A stretch of 64,000 bases of DNA from Pseudomonas sp. RSB 5.4 (GTDB lineage Bacteria; Pseudomonadota; Gammaproteobacteria; Pseudomonadales; Pseudomonadaceae), in assembly GCF_037126175.1 (NCBI RefSeq), contig NZ_CP146986.1, forward strand, positions 1,013,501 through 1,077,500, given 5' to 3'. The stretch's first letter is position 1. Each line of letters begins with the position of its first letter. A program made the translations under genes and the position numbers. Below the pieces are notes generated by a model. That model searched no databases. It saw only the letters and a program-made list of their open reading frames with translations, and was not told the DNA's origin. Below, one piece after another: positions 9,186-18,096 of this stretch.

Positions 9186-9557
9186 ATGTTCAAAGCCACA
9201 CCCAACCCCCCAGACACCTCGATCCCATACGACCCAGCCCTCGACCCGCAGAAGATAAAAGCGGCAACTGACCGTGCCATCAACTTCTACCTCAACCCCG
9301 GCGCCCTGAAGATCTCGATCCCTTCAACCTCGTCATGCAAGGCGAACAGAATCTTCCTCATCGACCCCACCGTGGACGAAGAAACCTTGCTCGTCGAAGC
9401 CTGCGAGTCATTAGCCGCCGCCAGTGACATGGCCCGTGATATCGGCGACACCGTCGACCACTCGCAACGCCGGGCCATGCTGATGCTGCATCAGGTGATC
9501 ATGCTCAGTGAACTGATGGTCAACCGGGTACTGGACGGCCGCCGCGTGCCGAGCTAA
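9186..9557 (+). CDS. DUF6124 family protein
   Basis: 123 aa, start ATG with AGGAG 8 bases upstream. It has the family pattern: an N-terminal tail MFKATPNPPDTS, a helix with A-x-x-R-A-I-x-x-Y, a middle stretch F-L-I-D-P-x-x-D-E-E-T-L-L, and a C-terminal helical part with ACESLAAASDMA and QVIMLSELMVNRVLD. No signal peptide or membrane segment is evident, so it is probably cytoplasmic. Function is unknown. It is the most divergent of the three paralogues here (others at 9698 and 56022). It lies just after the structured leader. Confidence 0.85.
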   Translation: MFKATPNPPDTSIPYDPALDPQKIKAATDRAINFYLNPGALKISIPSTSSCKANRIFLIDPTVDEETLLVEACESLAAASDMARDIGDTVDHSQRRAMLMLHQVIMLSELMVNRVLDGRRVPS

Positions 9558-9568
9558 CTGCCCGGTCC

Positions 9569-9657
9569 CCTGTAGGAGCTGCCGAAGGCTGCGATCTTTT
9601 GATTTTGTTTTTCAAGATCAAGATCAAAAGATCGCAGCCTGCGGCAGCTCCTACAGG
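9569..9657. repeat. Long inverted repeat between two DUF6124 genes (35-bp arms, one mismatch)
   Basis: The arm 9569-9603 (starting CCTGTAGGAGCTGCCG) is the reverse complement of 9623-9657 apart from one base, around a 19-bp loop. It is a common Pseudomonas intergenic palindrome family. As RNA it would form a very stable hairpin and may end the upstream transcript. A decayed relative lies at 39318-39386. Confidence 0.85.
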
Positions 9658-9697
9658 TCATCATTCATTCAAAGTACGTCGATCGGAGTTCCATCTG

Positions 9698-10057
9698 ATG
9701 CCCGAACCCAAGCCCAATCCGCCGGCCACAGACTCGGTATCACCCTACGAATCCCTCAACTCCAGAAAACTCCACGAAGCCGCCGAACGCGCCCTCGACC
9801 ATTACCTCGCACCCGCGCAAATCATGGCAACGCCATACACCCCCAGCAGCATGTTCCTCGTCAATCCACAAACCGACACCGAATCCCTGCTGGCCAACGC
9901 TTGCGAATCTCTGGCGTCGGCCACGGTCATGCTCGGCGATTTCGCCGGGACGCTGGAGGGGCCGAGTCGTAATACGGTGTTGGGCATTGCGCAGGTAGTG
10001 ATGCTGGGGGAGTTGGCGGTGAATCAGGCGCTGGATAATGTTGTGCCCAAGGAATAG
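9698..10057 (+). CDS. DUF6124 family protein, second paralogue
   Basis: 119 aa from ATG 9698. The open frame extends upstream into the inverted repeat, but MPEPKPNPPATD aligns with the N-termini of the other two paralogues, so I chose this start. Shared blocks are SPYESLNSRKLHEAAERALD, SSMFLVNPQTDTESLL, ACESLASATVMLGDF and QVVMLGELAVNQALD. It is much closer to the copy at 56022 than to its neighbour at 9186. That suggests exchange or transposition between the loci rather than local duplication. Unlike the other two it has no structured leader directly in front. Function unknown. Confidence 0.85.
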   Translation: MPEPKPNPPATDSVSPYESLNSRKLHEAAERALDHYLAPAQIMATPYTPSSMFLVNPQTDTESLLANACESLASATVMLGDFAGTLEGPSRNTVLGIAQVVMLGELAVNQALDNVVPKE

Positions 10058-10072
10058 GCGCTGACAGTTCTG

Positions 10073-10172
10073 GCCTCTTCGCGAGCAAGCCCGCTCCCAC
10101 AGTGGATTTGCGTTGGTCACATGTTATGTGCCCGGTAACAATCCCTTGCAGGTGTGAGCCTGCTCGCGATTG
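10073..10172. repeat. REP element and decayed partner
   Basis: A full REP (CTTCGCGAGCAAGCCCGCTC, 10073-10102) is followed 45 bases later by a degenerate REP (GTGTGAGCCTGCTCGCGA). They lie between a plus-strand and a minus-strand gene. Confidence 0.75.
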
Positions 10173-10205
10173 TCATTAAATAAATCCTTCTCTGAGCCCC
10201 GTTAT

Positions 10206-10238
10206 CCAGGCGCCTACCCATCAGGGAGAGGCGCTTGG
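10206..10238 (-). terminator. Possible terminator hairpin after the large repeat-protein gene
   Basis: A 10-bp stem (10206-10215 with 10229-10238, one G-T pair) encloses a 13-nt loop, between convergent genes. Neither strand has a T-run directly after the stem, so termination is only probable. Confidence 0.4.
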
Positions 10239-10260
10239 TGTGGCTTGCGGTTTTTTCGTT

Positions 10261-13206
10261 TCAAACAAATCGCAGTTCGAAAGTACCGTACACCTCGGTA
10301 GGGTTCCCGTCGGGGTAGACAACGAAAGTATAAATATTTCGGGAGTTAATCCTGACGGCAGGATGATCGGTTGGACCGACAGTCAATGGTTTCCCTGCGG
10401 TGACTGGTCTCCATATAAAAGAGTAAGTGTTATTGGGACCGCCAGCCCCCCGCATTAATATAAAATTTACTCTTCGTATCGATTTAGAGAAGGTTGTGAC
10501 GATAGAAATCGTTTTGTCACGATAAGCCTCAAAGCTCAAGGTTGCGCCGGATGTGTGCTGTTGCCGGTCCGTTCCGTCGAGCCGCTGTGTGTACAGCGCG
10601 TGGGAAAGAATCACGCTTGTGGATTTGATCGTGTAGGTGCGCACAGGGAAGGCCACCGCCTCATTCTCATTCGTGCTCTTGCCGAACGCCGCCTTGAATT
10701 CCATCGTCAGCGTGCTGCCATCCTTGAGGTTTCTCAAGCCTGCAAGGGCGATGCTCCGCTCGTAATAACCTTGATCGAGCCACTTGTCGCTGACCATTGA
10801 GGCCGGTGCCGTATGGATCTGCAGGTTGTAGTCGCTGCCATCAGCGTTCGTCCCTTTCAGGCGCAGCCAGACATATTGGCCTGTGGCAATCAACGGCCAG
10901 ACGCCCATGCGATAGGTGGCATTGGCGGTCAGATTCCCTACGTTGAACTCCGGGCCCTCGCCATTATCGTCGGCGTCCTTGATGATCGGTTTGAGCAGTT
11001 CATTCTGCGGCATGCTCAACACAGTCAAATCAAAGACGAGGGACGGCAGAGGCTTGCCGTCGCGGATGACGACGTAGGACACCTTCACATCTTTGTTCAG
11101 GTTGAACGCGACCACGCTATTTGGAATCACAAACTCCCGGTTGCTGCCCAGCGGCCGAGGATCAGAGGTGTGCGAACCGCCTGCGGGCGTACCCTGTGCG
11201 CCAGTCCAGGTGGCGATGATTTCATCAGTTGGCCGCAACGCGCTGTTGTCCGGCACCACGATGGTCAAGGTGTCCCTGACCAGCAGCGGGTTGAGTGTGC
11301 TGTCGCCGTTGTTCTCCTTGATCGAGGGGGCGAGCAGTTCCAGCGCGACGCCCACGGTGAACACCAATGGATTCGAAAGGCTGGTCTCATCTGTGGCATG
11401 GCGCCAGAGCTGGTAGCGGACGGTGATCTTGCTGCCGCGGTTCGGTTCGATGTGTTGGGCGACGAAGGCGGCGTCCAGGTTGATGACCCAGTCTTGCTGG
11501 GCGGTTACGGCATTGAATGTGCGGGACCCGGATTCCTCGCCGGAGATGTCGCCCACCCACTTCCAGGTGGCCTCGTCGTTGGCTACCCATGGCTTCACCA
11601 CAGGCCTGGGGATGGTCAGTCTACTGGTACCGCCGGGCAGTGTGGCCGGGTCGAGGAAGCCGTTCTGCACTCCGAGGACAATCGGGGCGTCCAGCTCGAA
11701 TTTCGGTTCACCCACATTGAGCAATTTCGTGTGCAGCGACTCGCGTCTGAGGATCTCGTCGCCCTCGGCTATCAGCAGGTCGTACCACCCCTTCAGGGTT
11801 CCGCCGTCAAGGAGCTTGAGGTTGTAGTCAGCGACGGTGATGACAAAACCTTCGGGATTCTCGACTTCATCCTCCTCCGGAATGTGCCACTCCAACTCAG
11901 GCAGGAAGGTGCTGCCGTCCGGGCGTTTACCCAGCAGGAACAGCTCAATGCCCATGCCGTACTTGATGGCCGGATCGAACGGAATGCGGACGTTGATGGG
12001 TGTCTTCGTGGGATCGATGAAGTCTCCCTCGGCTTCCTCGATGATCGGTGCGGCCAGGCGGTGGGCTGCGCCGGTGACGTGTACAAACTGCCCTTTTGAG
12101 CGTAACGGGTCACTGCTGCCGCTGCGTTCCAGCCGATAGAAGAAACTGACCTGGGTATTGACCAGTTTACGCACGGCCGCAATGGACAGCTTGAACTCGT
12201 AGTTATGCGGGATATTGTCGACGGTCTGGGGCAGGGCGGTGACTTCGACTTTTTCGCCCTCCGTGGTGGTGCCGAGCATGGTCAAATGAATGATGTCATC
12301 CATCTCGAAGTCTGGCCGGGTGGCCGTGACATGCACCGTGATGTCGTTATCGCCCTGTTTATCGGCGTCGAGCTTGTTGTTGACGGCTTCTTGAACAATC
12401 GGTGCGGCCAGCAGGTCGATGCCGGTGGTGACGACGATGCGGGTTTCCTTGCACCAGTCTTCCGATTCATTGCCGACGATGTCGCGCACCTTGAAGGTGA
12501 CCGCCAGACCGGCGAGGTCGGTATCACCAGCCCGTTCAATAGTGGCTTTGGAGACCGTGATTAATATCGGGTTTGCCGCTGGATCGTCGATCTGCGCCTG
12601 GGTCACCGGTGTGGAATACTCAAAAAAGCCACCCCAACTGAGATGAATGACGTCGCCCTCCGCGATGTCGGGGTAAGGCAAGCCGCTGCCGGACTCGGAC
12701 CTGATGACAATCGGCACTCCCGCTTCGGCAACGTCTTTGTCCACACCGCCGTTGACGATTTCCGGGGGAATGTACATGTACAGGTTGGAGTGACCAGGGC
12801 CCGGGTCGATGTCCTGGCCACCGGGGAGTTCCAGTTTGACGAAGAGGTTGAGGGGCTTGTCCGGACGCTCTTCTTTTTGATTGGGCTGTTTGATTTCGTA
12901 GGTGAGTTCGTAAGAACCGGTCTGCAGATGACGGGGAGCCACCCACAAGAGGGTCGGTTGCTTGAGCTCGGCCTCGTCAATGATGGGACGCCCGTCGACC
13001 TCACGGCCATTGAGCAGCAGCTTGACGGAATCTCCGACAGCCTTGCTGGCCCAGACGGGGATGACGACAAGCAGGCCGAGGTCGGGAAAAGTGAACACCG
13101 CCGCCCGGTTGATTCCCCACTGGCCGGAAGGCAGGAGGCGTCCGAGCACTATCGGGTCCAGCAATGAATGGGGGGCAGAGATTTTCATCCTGGGCTGAAC
13201 GAGCAT
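10261..13206 (-). CDS. Large protein with about six Ig-like repeats
   Basis: 981 aa from ATG 13206, which has TTGGAG 9 bases upstream; a TTG 33 bases further up is less likely. After an N-terminal region (to about residue 140), related units begin near residues 145, 262, 381, 504, 620 and 736. Each opens with a phrase like LAAPIVQEA, LAAPIIEEA, LDAPIVLGV or LLKPIIKDA, so the period is 116-123 residues. The units are rich in beta-strand patterns and in D, T and V. No signal peptide, LPXTG-like or autotransporter motif is visible, so how it would reach the surface, if it does, is unclear. I do not recognise a named family. A role as a surface or secreted repeat protein is inference. Confidence 0.8.
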   Translation of the reverse strand: MLVQPRMKISAPHSLLDPIVLGRLLPSGQWGINRAAVFTFPDLGLLVVIPVWASKAVGDSVKLLLNGREVDGRPIIDEAELKQPTLLWVAPRHLQTGSYELTYEIKQPNQKEERPDKPLNLFVKLELPGGQDIDPGPGHSNLYMYIPPEIVNGGVDKDVAEAGVPIVIRSESGSGLPYPDIAEGDVIHLSWGGFFEYSTPVTQAQIDDPAANPILITVSKATIERAGDTDLAGLAVTFKVRDIVGNESEDWCKETRIVVTTGIDLLAAPIVQEAVNNKLDADKQGDNDITVHVTATRPDFEMDDIIHLTMLGTTTEGEKVEVTALPQTVDNIPHNYEFKLSIAAVRKLVNTQVSFFYRLERSGSSDPLRSKGQFVHVTGAAHRLAAPIIEEAEGDFIDPTKTPINVRIPFDPAIKYGMGIELFLLGKRPDGSTFLPELEWHIPEEDEVENPEGFVITVADYNLKLLDGGTLKGWYDLLIAEGDEILRRESLHTKLLNVGEPKFELDAPIVLGVQNGFLDPATLPGGTSRLTIPRPVVKPWVANDEATWKWVGDISGEESGSRTFNAVTAQQDWVINLDAAFVAQHIEPNRGSKITVRYQLWRHATDETSLSNPLVFTVGVALELLAPSIKENNGDSTLNPLLVRDTLTIVVPDNSALRPTDEIIATWTGAQGTPAGGSHTSDPRPLGSNREFVIPNSVVAFNLNKDVKVSYVVIRDGKPLPSLVFDLTVLSMPQNELLKPIIKDADDNGEGPEFNVGNLTANATYRMGVWPLIATGQYVWLRLKGTNADGSDYNLQIHTAPASMVSDKWLDQGYYERSIALAGLRNLKDGSTLTMEFKAAFGKSTNENEAVAFPVRTYTIKSTSVILSHALYTQRLDGTDRQQHTSGATLSFEAYRDKTISIVTTFSKSIRRVNFILMRGAGGPNNTYSFIWRPVTAGKPLTVGPTDHPAVRINSRNIYTFVVYPDGNPTEVYGTFELRFV

Positions 13207-13435
13207 GGTCGGAACTCCAAGCGAACTGTCGGGAGACAAAGGGCGTGGAGTTATTCAGCGCTGAAGATAACGTCTCTGGCTACTGTCAGAAATTACAGGT
13301 ACGAGGCCTTTTCGGATGAGCGGTAAGACACGGCCCGACGGATAAAAAAGACGCTGCCCGGCATCCCTTGGCGCCTTCTGTGCCCGTCGCGGGCAGTGCC
13401 TGCAGGGCTTGAATGAGAGGGTTGCCAGCCGTACC

Positions 13436-13670
13436 GGCCTCTTCGCGAGCAAGCCCGCTCCCACAGTTTTAGCCGGGTGTTGCCGTAACCATTGGCTCAG
13501 CGCATACCAATGTGGGAGCGGGCTTGCTCGCGAATGCGGTGTGCCAGCCAACACCTTAAGTGCCTGATACGGCCTCTTCGCGAGCAAGCCCGCTCCCACA
13601 GTTTTAACCGGGTGTTGCTGTAACCATCGGCTCAGCGCATTTCGATGTGGGAGCGGGCTTGCTCGCAGCG
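13436..13670. repeat. Four REPs in two inverted pairs
   Basis: REPs at 13436-13467 and 13571-13601 (CTTCGCGAGCAAGCCCGCTC sense) alternate with reverse-sense ones at 13511-13539 and 13646-13670. The pair-plus-spacer unit of about 134 bp is duplicated, with the shared spacer words AACCGGGTGTTG and GGCTCAGCGCAT. The rest of 13207-13694 shows no gene. Confidence 0.9.
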
Positions 13671-13694
13671 GCAGTTCCTGCAGATCGGGCACCA

Positions 13695-14462
13695 TCAAGC
13701 GGCGTGGGGTGAGCCGGGCAGGGTGGCGGTATGTTCAGGCGAATACATCCAGCGCATCAGTGAATGCCGGCCGCTGATCCCCAGTTTGATCGCCGCGCGC
13801 TTGAGATAGCTTTCCACCGTGTTGACCTTCAACTGCAACTGCTCGGCCAGCTCCGGCGCGGTACGCCCGGCGAGCAGGCCGATGCACACTTCGGTTTCGC
13901 GACTGGACAGGCTCAGGCCCAGTTGCTGTAAACGCTCGTTGAAACGCAGCCGCAGGTTTTCCAGGCCCTGTTGCGCGCCATCAGCGCTGGGCAACGGGTC
14001 TTCGGTGTTGGTCTGCTGGGGTTGCAGGGCGTGAATGTGTTTTTCCACCATCGGCAACAGCACCGGAGATATGTCCTGCAACAAACTCTGCTCCTGAGCC
14101 GAGAACCGTTGCGACTGGTCGTTGCGATACACCGAAATCACGTAGCGGTAGCCGTCCTTGCGCCGGGTCAGGTGCAATTGTGAGGCGTCGGCGCTGGCCG
14201 TGGCTGGCGGGTCCATTGGCTCGCTCGAGCGTGCGGCAATCTGTTCGCAGAATACCGTTTCAGCCTGCTGGGCCGAGTCTTTGCCGGTTTCCGGCGGGTG
14301 GCGATGGGCGGGGCGGCCCACCGGCTCGACGCGCATCTGGCGAATGTGTGTGGCGTCCACCGCCAGTTGAGTCTGGATCAGGTCATGCAGCATCCGCGGA
14401 AAGTGCCGGCTGCCGGTGCTGGCGATGACTTTACCGATGTGGGGAAACAGGTGTGAGTTCAT
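13695..14462 (-). CDS. LuxR-type transcriptional regulator next to lipopeptide cluster
   Basis: 255 aa from ATG 14462 (MNSHLFPHIGKVIAS); in-frame ATGs at 14519 and 14537 would lengthen it. The C-terminal helix-turn-helix (about residues 180-245) has SSRETEVCIGLLAGRTAPEL and VNTVESYLKRAAIKLG, the LuxR/FixJ DNA-binding signature. The N-terminal half lacks an obvious acyl-homoserine-lactone domain or receiver domain. Regulators of this kind flank cyclic lipopeptide clusters in Pseudomonas, one of them typically beyond macAB. That makes control of the upstream NRPS the best guess, though 5.5 kb of unrelated genes lie between. Confidence 0.85.
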   Translation of the reverse strand: MNSHLFPHIGKVIASTGSRHFPRMLHDLIQTQLAVDATHIRQMRVEPVGRPAHRHPPETGKDSAQQAETVFCEQIAARSSEPMDPPATASADASQLHLTRRKDGYRYVISVYRNDQSQRFSAQEQSLLQDISPVLLPMVEKHIHALQPQQTNTEDPLPSADGAQQGLENLRLRFNERLQQLGLSLSSRETEVCIGLLAGRTAPELAEQLQLKVNTVESYLKRAAIKLGISGRHSLMRWMYSPEHTATLPGSPHAA

Positions 14463-14661
14463 AAACATCATCCATGAGTTGCAGGTGAAACAGTCCCATT
14501 CCTGACCTGCGTCGCGCATGTTCCCTGGTCGGCGCAATGTCAGGATGTGGATCCTATCCTAGTACAACGTTTGAAAGACGGTTTAATGAAGGTGTTATTA
14601 GCTCATAACTTCATCCACAGGATTGTGAGGTGAACCCAGAATGGCGGCCTGTCGAGATCCA

Positions 14662-14754
14662 GTGTGGGAGCGGGCTTGCTCGCGAAAGCGGTGTGTCAGC
14701 CATTTGAGATGTTGCCTGGAATGAACCCTTCGCGGGCAAGCCCGCTCCCACAGG
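14662..14754. repeat. Inverted REP pair
   Basis: Two REPs face each other (14662-14690 and 14726-14754) in the gap between the luxR-type gene and the isochorismatase gene. The rest of 14538-15031 contains no gene that I can support, only the likely promoter region of the downstream gene. Confidence 0.9.
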
Positions 14755-15031
14755 GTTATGGGGCACCGCCTACCCGTAAGGCCTCAACTTGATTGGCGCA
14801 ACGGTGGAGAGGGTCCTGAACCGGGCACCGTACAGTTTGATGATCGCCAAACCAATTCCCGAGACGGATTGAGTTGGAGGCTGGCAAGCCTGTGTTGTGT
14901 CGCCAGGATTGTCCGCTTCAAGTTGACAGTGAAACCCTTTTCAACCGATTTATCGGTTCCGGTTGTGTCAGTAATCTGTGCCCATGTTCAACGCAACGCC
15001 CACTACCTCAACCAAGAAAAGGGATTCAAAC

Positions 15032-15664
15032 ATGAGCACTGCAACCTACAACCGCCTCAACAAAGACGACGCCGTAGTCCTGCTGGTCGACCACCAGACC
15101 GGTCTGATTTCTCTGGTTCAGGACTTCTCGCCCAACGAGTTCAAGAACAATGTCCTGGCGCTGGCCGACCTGGCGAAATTCTTCAACCTGCCGACCATCC
15201 TCACCACCAGTTTCGAACAAGGCCCCAACGGCCCGCTGGTTCCGGAACTGAAAGAAATGTTCCCCGACGCGCCGTACATTGCCCGCCCGGGCCAGATCAA
15301 CGCCTGGGACAACGAAGACTTCGTCAAGGCGATCAAGGCCACCGGCCGCAAGCAGATCATCATCGCCGGTGTCGTGACCGACGTCTGCGTCGCTTTCCCG
15401 ACCCTGTCGGCACTGGCCGAAGGCTTCGATGTGTTCGTCGTCACCGACGCCTCCGGCACCTTCAACACCACCGTCCAGCAAGCCGCCTGGAGCCGCATGA
15501 CCCAGGCCGGCGCACAAATGATGAACTGGTTCTCGGTCGCCTGTGAGCTGCACCGCGACTGGCGCAACGATATCGAAGGGCTGGGCAATCTGTTGTCGCA
15601 GCGGATTCCGAACTACCGGAACCTGATGAACAGTTACTCGGCATTGACCGCGCAGCAGAAGTGA
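15032..15664 (+). CDS. Isochorismatase-family cysteine hydrolase (YcaC-like)
   Basis: 210 aa. ATG 15032 is preceded by AAGGG; the frame is open further upstream but MSTATYNRL fits the family N-terminus. The cysteine hydrolase triad is visible: the Asp of LLVDHQTG near residue 20, a Lys in the AIKATGRKQII region and the Cys of VVTDVCVAF near 118. The ELHRDWRND segment near the C-terminus is typical of YcaC-like members. The natural substrate of this subgroup is not established. It is monocistronic, with its own terminator. Confidence 0.88.
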   Translation: MSTATYNRLNKDDAVVLLVDHQTGLISLVQDFSPNEFKNNVLALADLAKFFNLPTILTTSFEQGPNGPLVPELKEMFPDAPYIARPGQINAWDNEDFVKAIKATGRKQIIIAGVVTDVCVAFPTLSALAEGFDVFVVTDASGTFNTTVQQAAWSRMTQAGAQMMNWFSVACELHRDWRNDIEGLGNLLSQRIPNYRNLMNSYSALTAQQK

Positions 15665-15684
15665 CTGCAGCGTTGTTAACGTGA

Positions 15685-15712
15685 AGGCCTGCCCTGAAAA
15701 GCAGGCTTTCTT
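15685..15712 (+). terminator. Terminator after the isochorismatase-family gene
   Basis: GCCTGC, an 8-nt loop, GCAGGC, then TTTCTTTG. It starts 21 bases after the stop codon. Confidence 0.75.
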
Positions 15713-15865
15713 TGTTTGCGCCGCTGCATCAGCGTTGCTAACCGTTGCAGTGAACCGAGCGCTGGCTTCTGCGGTTTTTTGATCAGACTCAGCTGGGTAT
15801 TCCCTGACGTTTACGGCTAATCTGCGCACTCGCTGACGACAACAAGACAAAAACAGGAGTCACTG

Positions 15866-16801
15866 ATGCAACCGATCCGTCTCGGTCTGGTGGGCTACGG
15901 CAAGATTGCCCAGGATCAACATGTGCCGGCGATCAACGCCAATCCCGGGTTTCACCTGGTGGCGGTCGCCACGCAAGGTAAACCCTGTGTCGGGGTGGAG
16001 AACTTTCACTCGTTGAGCGAGTTGCTGGAACACGGCCCCGAGGTGGATGCGATTGCGTTTTGTACGCCGCCGCAAGGTCGGTTCGCACTGGTGCAGCAGG
16101 CGCTGGCCGCCGGCAAACATGTGTTGGTGGAAAAACCGCCGTGCGCCACTCTGGGCGAGGCGCTGGCCCTGGTCAGTCAGGCGCAGCAACAGGGTGTCAG
16201 TGCGTTGTTCGCTTGGCATTCGCGCTACGCCCCCGGCATTGAAGCCGCCCGCGACTGGCTCGCCGGCCGCACGTTGCAAAGCGTGCAGATCGACTGGAAG
16301 GAAGACGTGCGCAAGTGGCATCCCGGTCAGACGTGGATCTGGCAACCCGGTGGTCTGGGCGTTTTCGATCCGGGCATCAATGCCTTGTCGATTGTCACCC
16401 GTTTGCTGGCGCAGCCATTGTTTGTCGAAGCCGCCGAACTGCGCGTACCGGACAACTGCCAGTCGCCGATTGCCGCGTCGATCAAGATGTCCGACGCGAA
16501 CCGGCTCGACGTGCAGGCGGAGTTCGATTTCGACCACGGTCACGACGAACTCTGGAGCATCGAGATGCGCTGCGCCGAAGGGCTGCTGCGCCTGGACAAC
16601 GGCGGGGCGCTGCTGAGCATCGACGGCGTGCGCCAGGCGGTGTCGGAAGAGGGCGAGTACACGGCGGTGTATCGACACTTTCAGCAACTGATTGGCGATC
16701 GTGCCAGCGACGTCGATCTGCAGCCGCTGCGGCTGGTGGCTGACAGTTTCTTCGTCGGCAGCCGAGTGGCAGTCGAGCCGTTTTATGACCCGGCACGTTG
16801 A
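15866..16801 (+). CDS. gal: D-galactose 1-dehydrogenase (Gfo/Idh/MocA family)
   Basis: 311 aa. The Rossmann motif GLVGYGKIAQ lies at residues 7-16 and the catalytic-type EKP motif at 89-91 (HVLVEKPPCAT). The N-terminus MQPIRLGLVGYGKIAQDQHV and the stretch DAIAFCTPPQGRFALVQQAL match my memory of the P. fluorescens NAD-dependent galactose dehydrogenase, which oxidises D-galactose to the lactone in the De Ley-Doudoroff route. The start ATG follows ACAGGAGT. No other galactose-pathway gene is adjacent, so the rest of the pathway must lie elsewhere. Confidence 0.85.
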   Translation: MQPIRLGLVGYGKIAQDQHVPAINANPGFHLVAVATQGKPCVGVENFHSLSELLEHGPEVDAIAFCTPPQGRFALVQQALAAGKHVLVEKPPCATLGEALALVSQAQQQGVSALFAWHSRYAPGIEAARDWLAGRTLQSVQIDWKEDVRKWHPGQTWIWQPGGLGVFDPGINALSIVTRLLAQPLFVEAAELRVPDNCQSPIAASIKMSDANRLDVQAEFDFDHGHDELWSIEMRCAEGLLRLDNGGALLSIDGVRQAVSEEGEYTAVYRHFQQLIGDRASDVDLQPLRLVADSFFVGSRVAVEPFYDPAR

Positions 16802-17016
16802 TCAGTTGAAGCGGGAGAGCTGTTGCGCGATGACTGCGAACCTGAGCGTCAGGCCTAAGCTAATGCAAAAAGGGTATTTGTTCGTCGTTTTTAAGATCGT
16901 TTAGTTTTGTCTCACGACGAATCAAACGCATCAAACCGATAGACCCCCGATTGCCATGACGGCACACGCTGAATCGATCAAAGGCTCTTCAGGTTTGGTT
17001 CACACGGGAGTGAATC

Positions 17017-18069
17017 ATGCCGCATACCCTCGATATCACTACGCTGCCGACGCTGGATCTTTCGTTGTTCGAAGGCACCGCGCAACAGCGTTATGCATTT
17101 CTTGAAAACCTGCGTCACGCCGCGCGTGACGTCGGCTTTTTCTATCTCACCGGCCATGGCATCGACAGCCAACTGCTCAAGCAGGTGCAAGATCACGCCC
17201 GGCAGTTTTTCGGCTTGTCCGAGCAGGAAAAGGCCGCCGTCGGCATGATCAATTCGCCGCACTTTCGCGGGTACAACCGTGCCGCTTCCGAGATCACCCG
17301 TGGTCAACCCGACTGGCGTGAACAGTTCGATCTCGGCGCCGAGCGTGAAGCGTTGCCGCTGGACGCGGACAGCCCGTTGTGGGCGCGCTTGCAGGGGCCC
17401 AACCAATGGCCGGCGGCGCTGCCAGAACTAAAACCGCTACTGCTCGAATGGCAACAGGCGATGACGCGTATGGCGTTGCGTCTGCTGCGTGCCTTTGCCC
17501 AGGCGCTGTCGCTGCGGGCGGACGCGTTCGATCAGTTGTACGGCGACAAGCCCAACGAACACATCAAGTTGATGCGCTATCCAGGCCAGGCCGCCAACGC
17601 GAGCCAGCAAGGCGTCGGCGCGCACAAGGATTCGGGGTTCCTGAGCTTTCTGCTGCAAGACCAGCAGGCCGGTCTGCAAGTGGAGGTCGAGGAAGGGCAC
17701 TGGATCGATGCGCTGCCCCGCGACAACACGCTGGTGGTGAACATCGGCGAACTGCTGGAGCTGGCCACCAACGGTTATCTGCGCGCCACAGTGCATCGGG
17801 TGGTGTCGCCGCCCGCAGGCAGCGAACGCTTGTCCATCGCCTTCTTCCTCGGCGCGCAACTCGATGCCGTGGTGCCGCTGTATCCGTTGCCCACCGTGCT
17901 GTTGCGTGAAGCGCGTGGCCCGGCGAGTGATCCGCTCAATCCGTTATTTCGCGATGTCGGCTGGAACTACCTCAAGGGTCGGTTGCGTTCGCACCCCGAC
18001 GTCGCCCGGCGCTTCTATGCCGATGCGCTGATGCCCGCCGCACCGGCTCGCAAGACCGCCAACGCCTGA
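17017..18069 (+). CDS. 2-oxoglutarate/Fe(II) oxygenase, isopenicillin N synthase family
   Basis: 350 aa, start ATG with GGGAG upstream. The family fold is readable: an N-terminal DIOX_N region with FFYLTGHGID, then the iron ligands H203 and D205 (AHKDSGFLSF), the distal H260 (ATVHRVV) and the oxoglutarate-binding R271-L-S273. All metal and cosubstrate residues are present. Substrate is unknown. It heads an eight-gene operon with two ABC importers, spaced 27 bases from the next gene, so it probably acts on an imported compound. The 215 bases upstream (16802-17016) are AT-richer and likely hold the operon promoter. Confidence 0.9.
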   Translation: MPHTLDITTLPTLDLSLFEGTAQQRYAFLENLRHAARDVGFFYLTGHGIDSQLLKQVQDHARQFFGLSEQEKAAVGMINSPHFRGYNRAASEITRGQPDWREQFDLGAEREALPLDADSPLWARLQGPNQWPAALPELKPLLLEWQQAMTRMALRLLRAFAQALSLRADAFDQLYGDKPNEHIKLMRYPGQAANASQQGVGAHKDSGFLSFLLQDQQAGLQVEVEEGHWIDALPRDNTLVVNIGELLELATNGYLRATVHRVVSPPAGSERLSIAFFLGAQLDAVVPLYPLPTVLLREARGPASDPLNPLFRDVGWNYLKGRLRSHPDVARRFYADALMPAAPARKTANA

Positions 18070-18096
18070 TTCATCACTCGCTCAAGGACTCCGCTC

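Noticed and set aside
14758..15546. 262-codon frame upstream of and overlapping the isochorismatase gene
   Set aside because: Out of frame with the well-supported gene, and proline/arginine-rich low-complexity translation.
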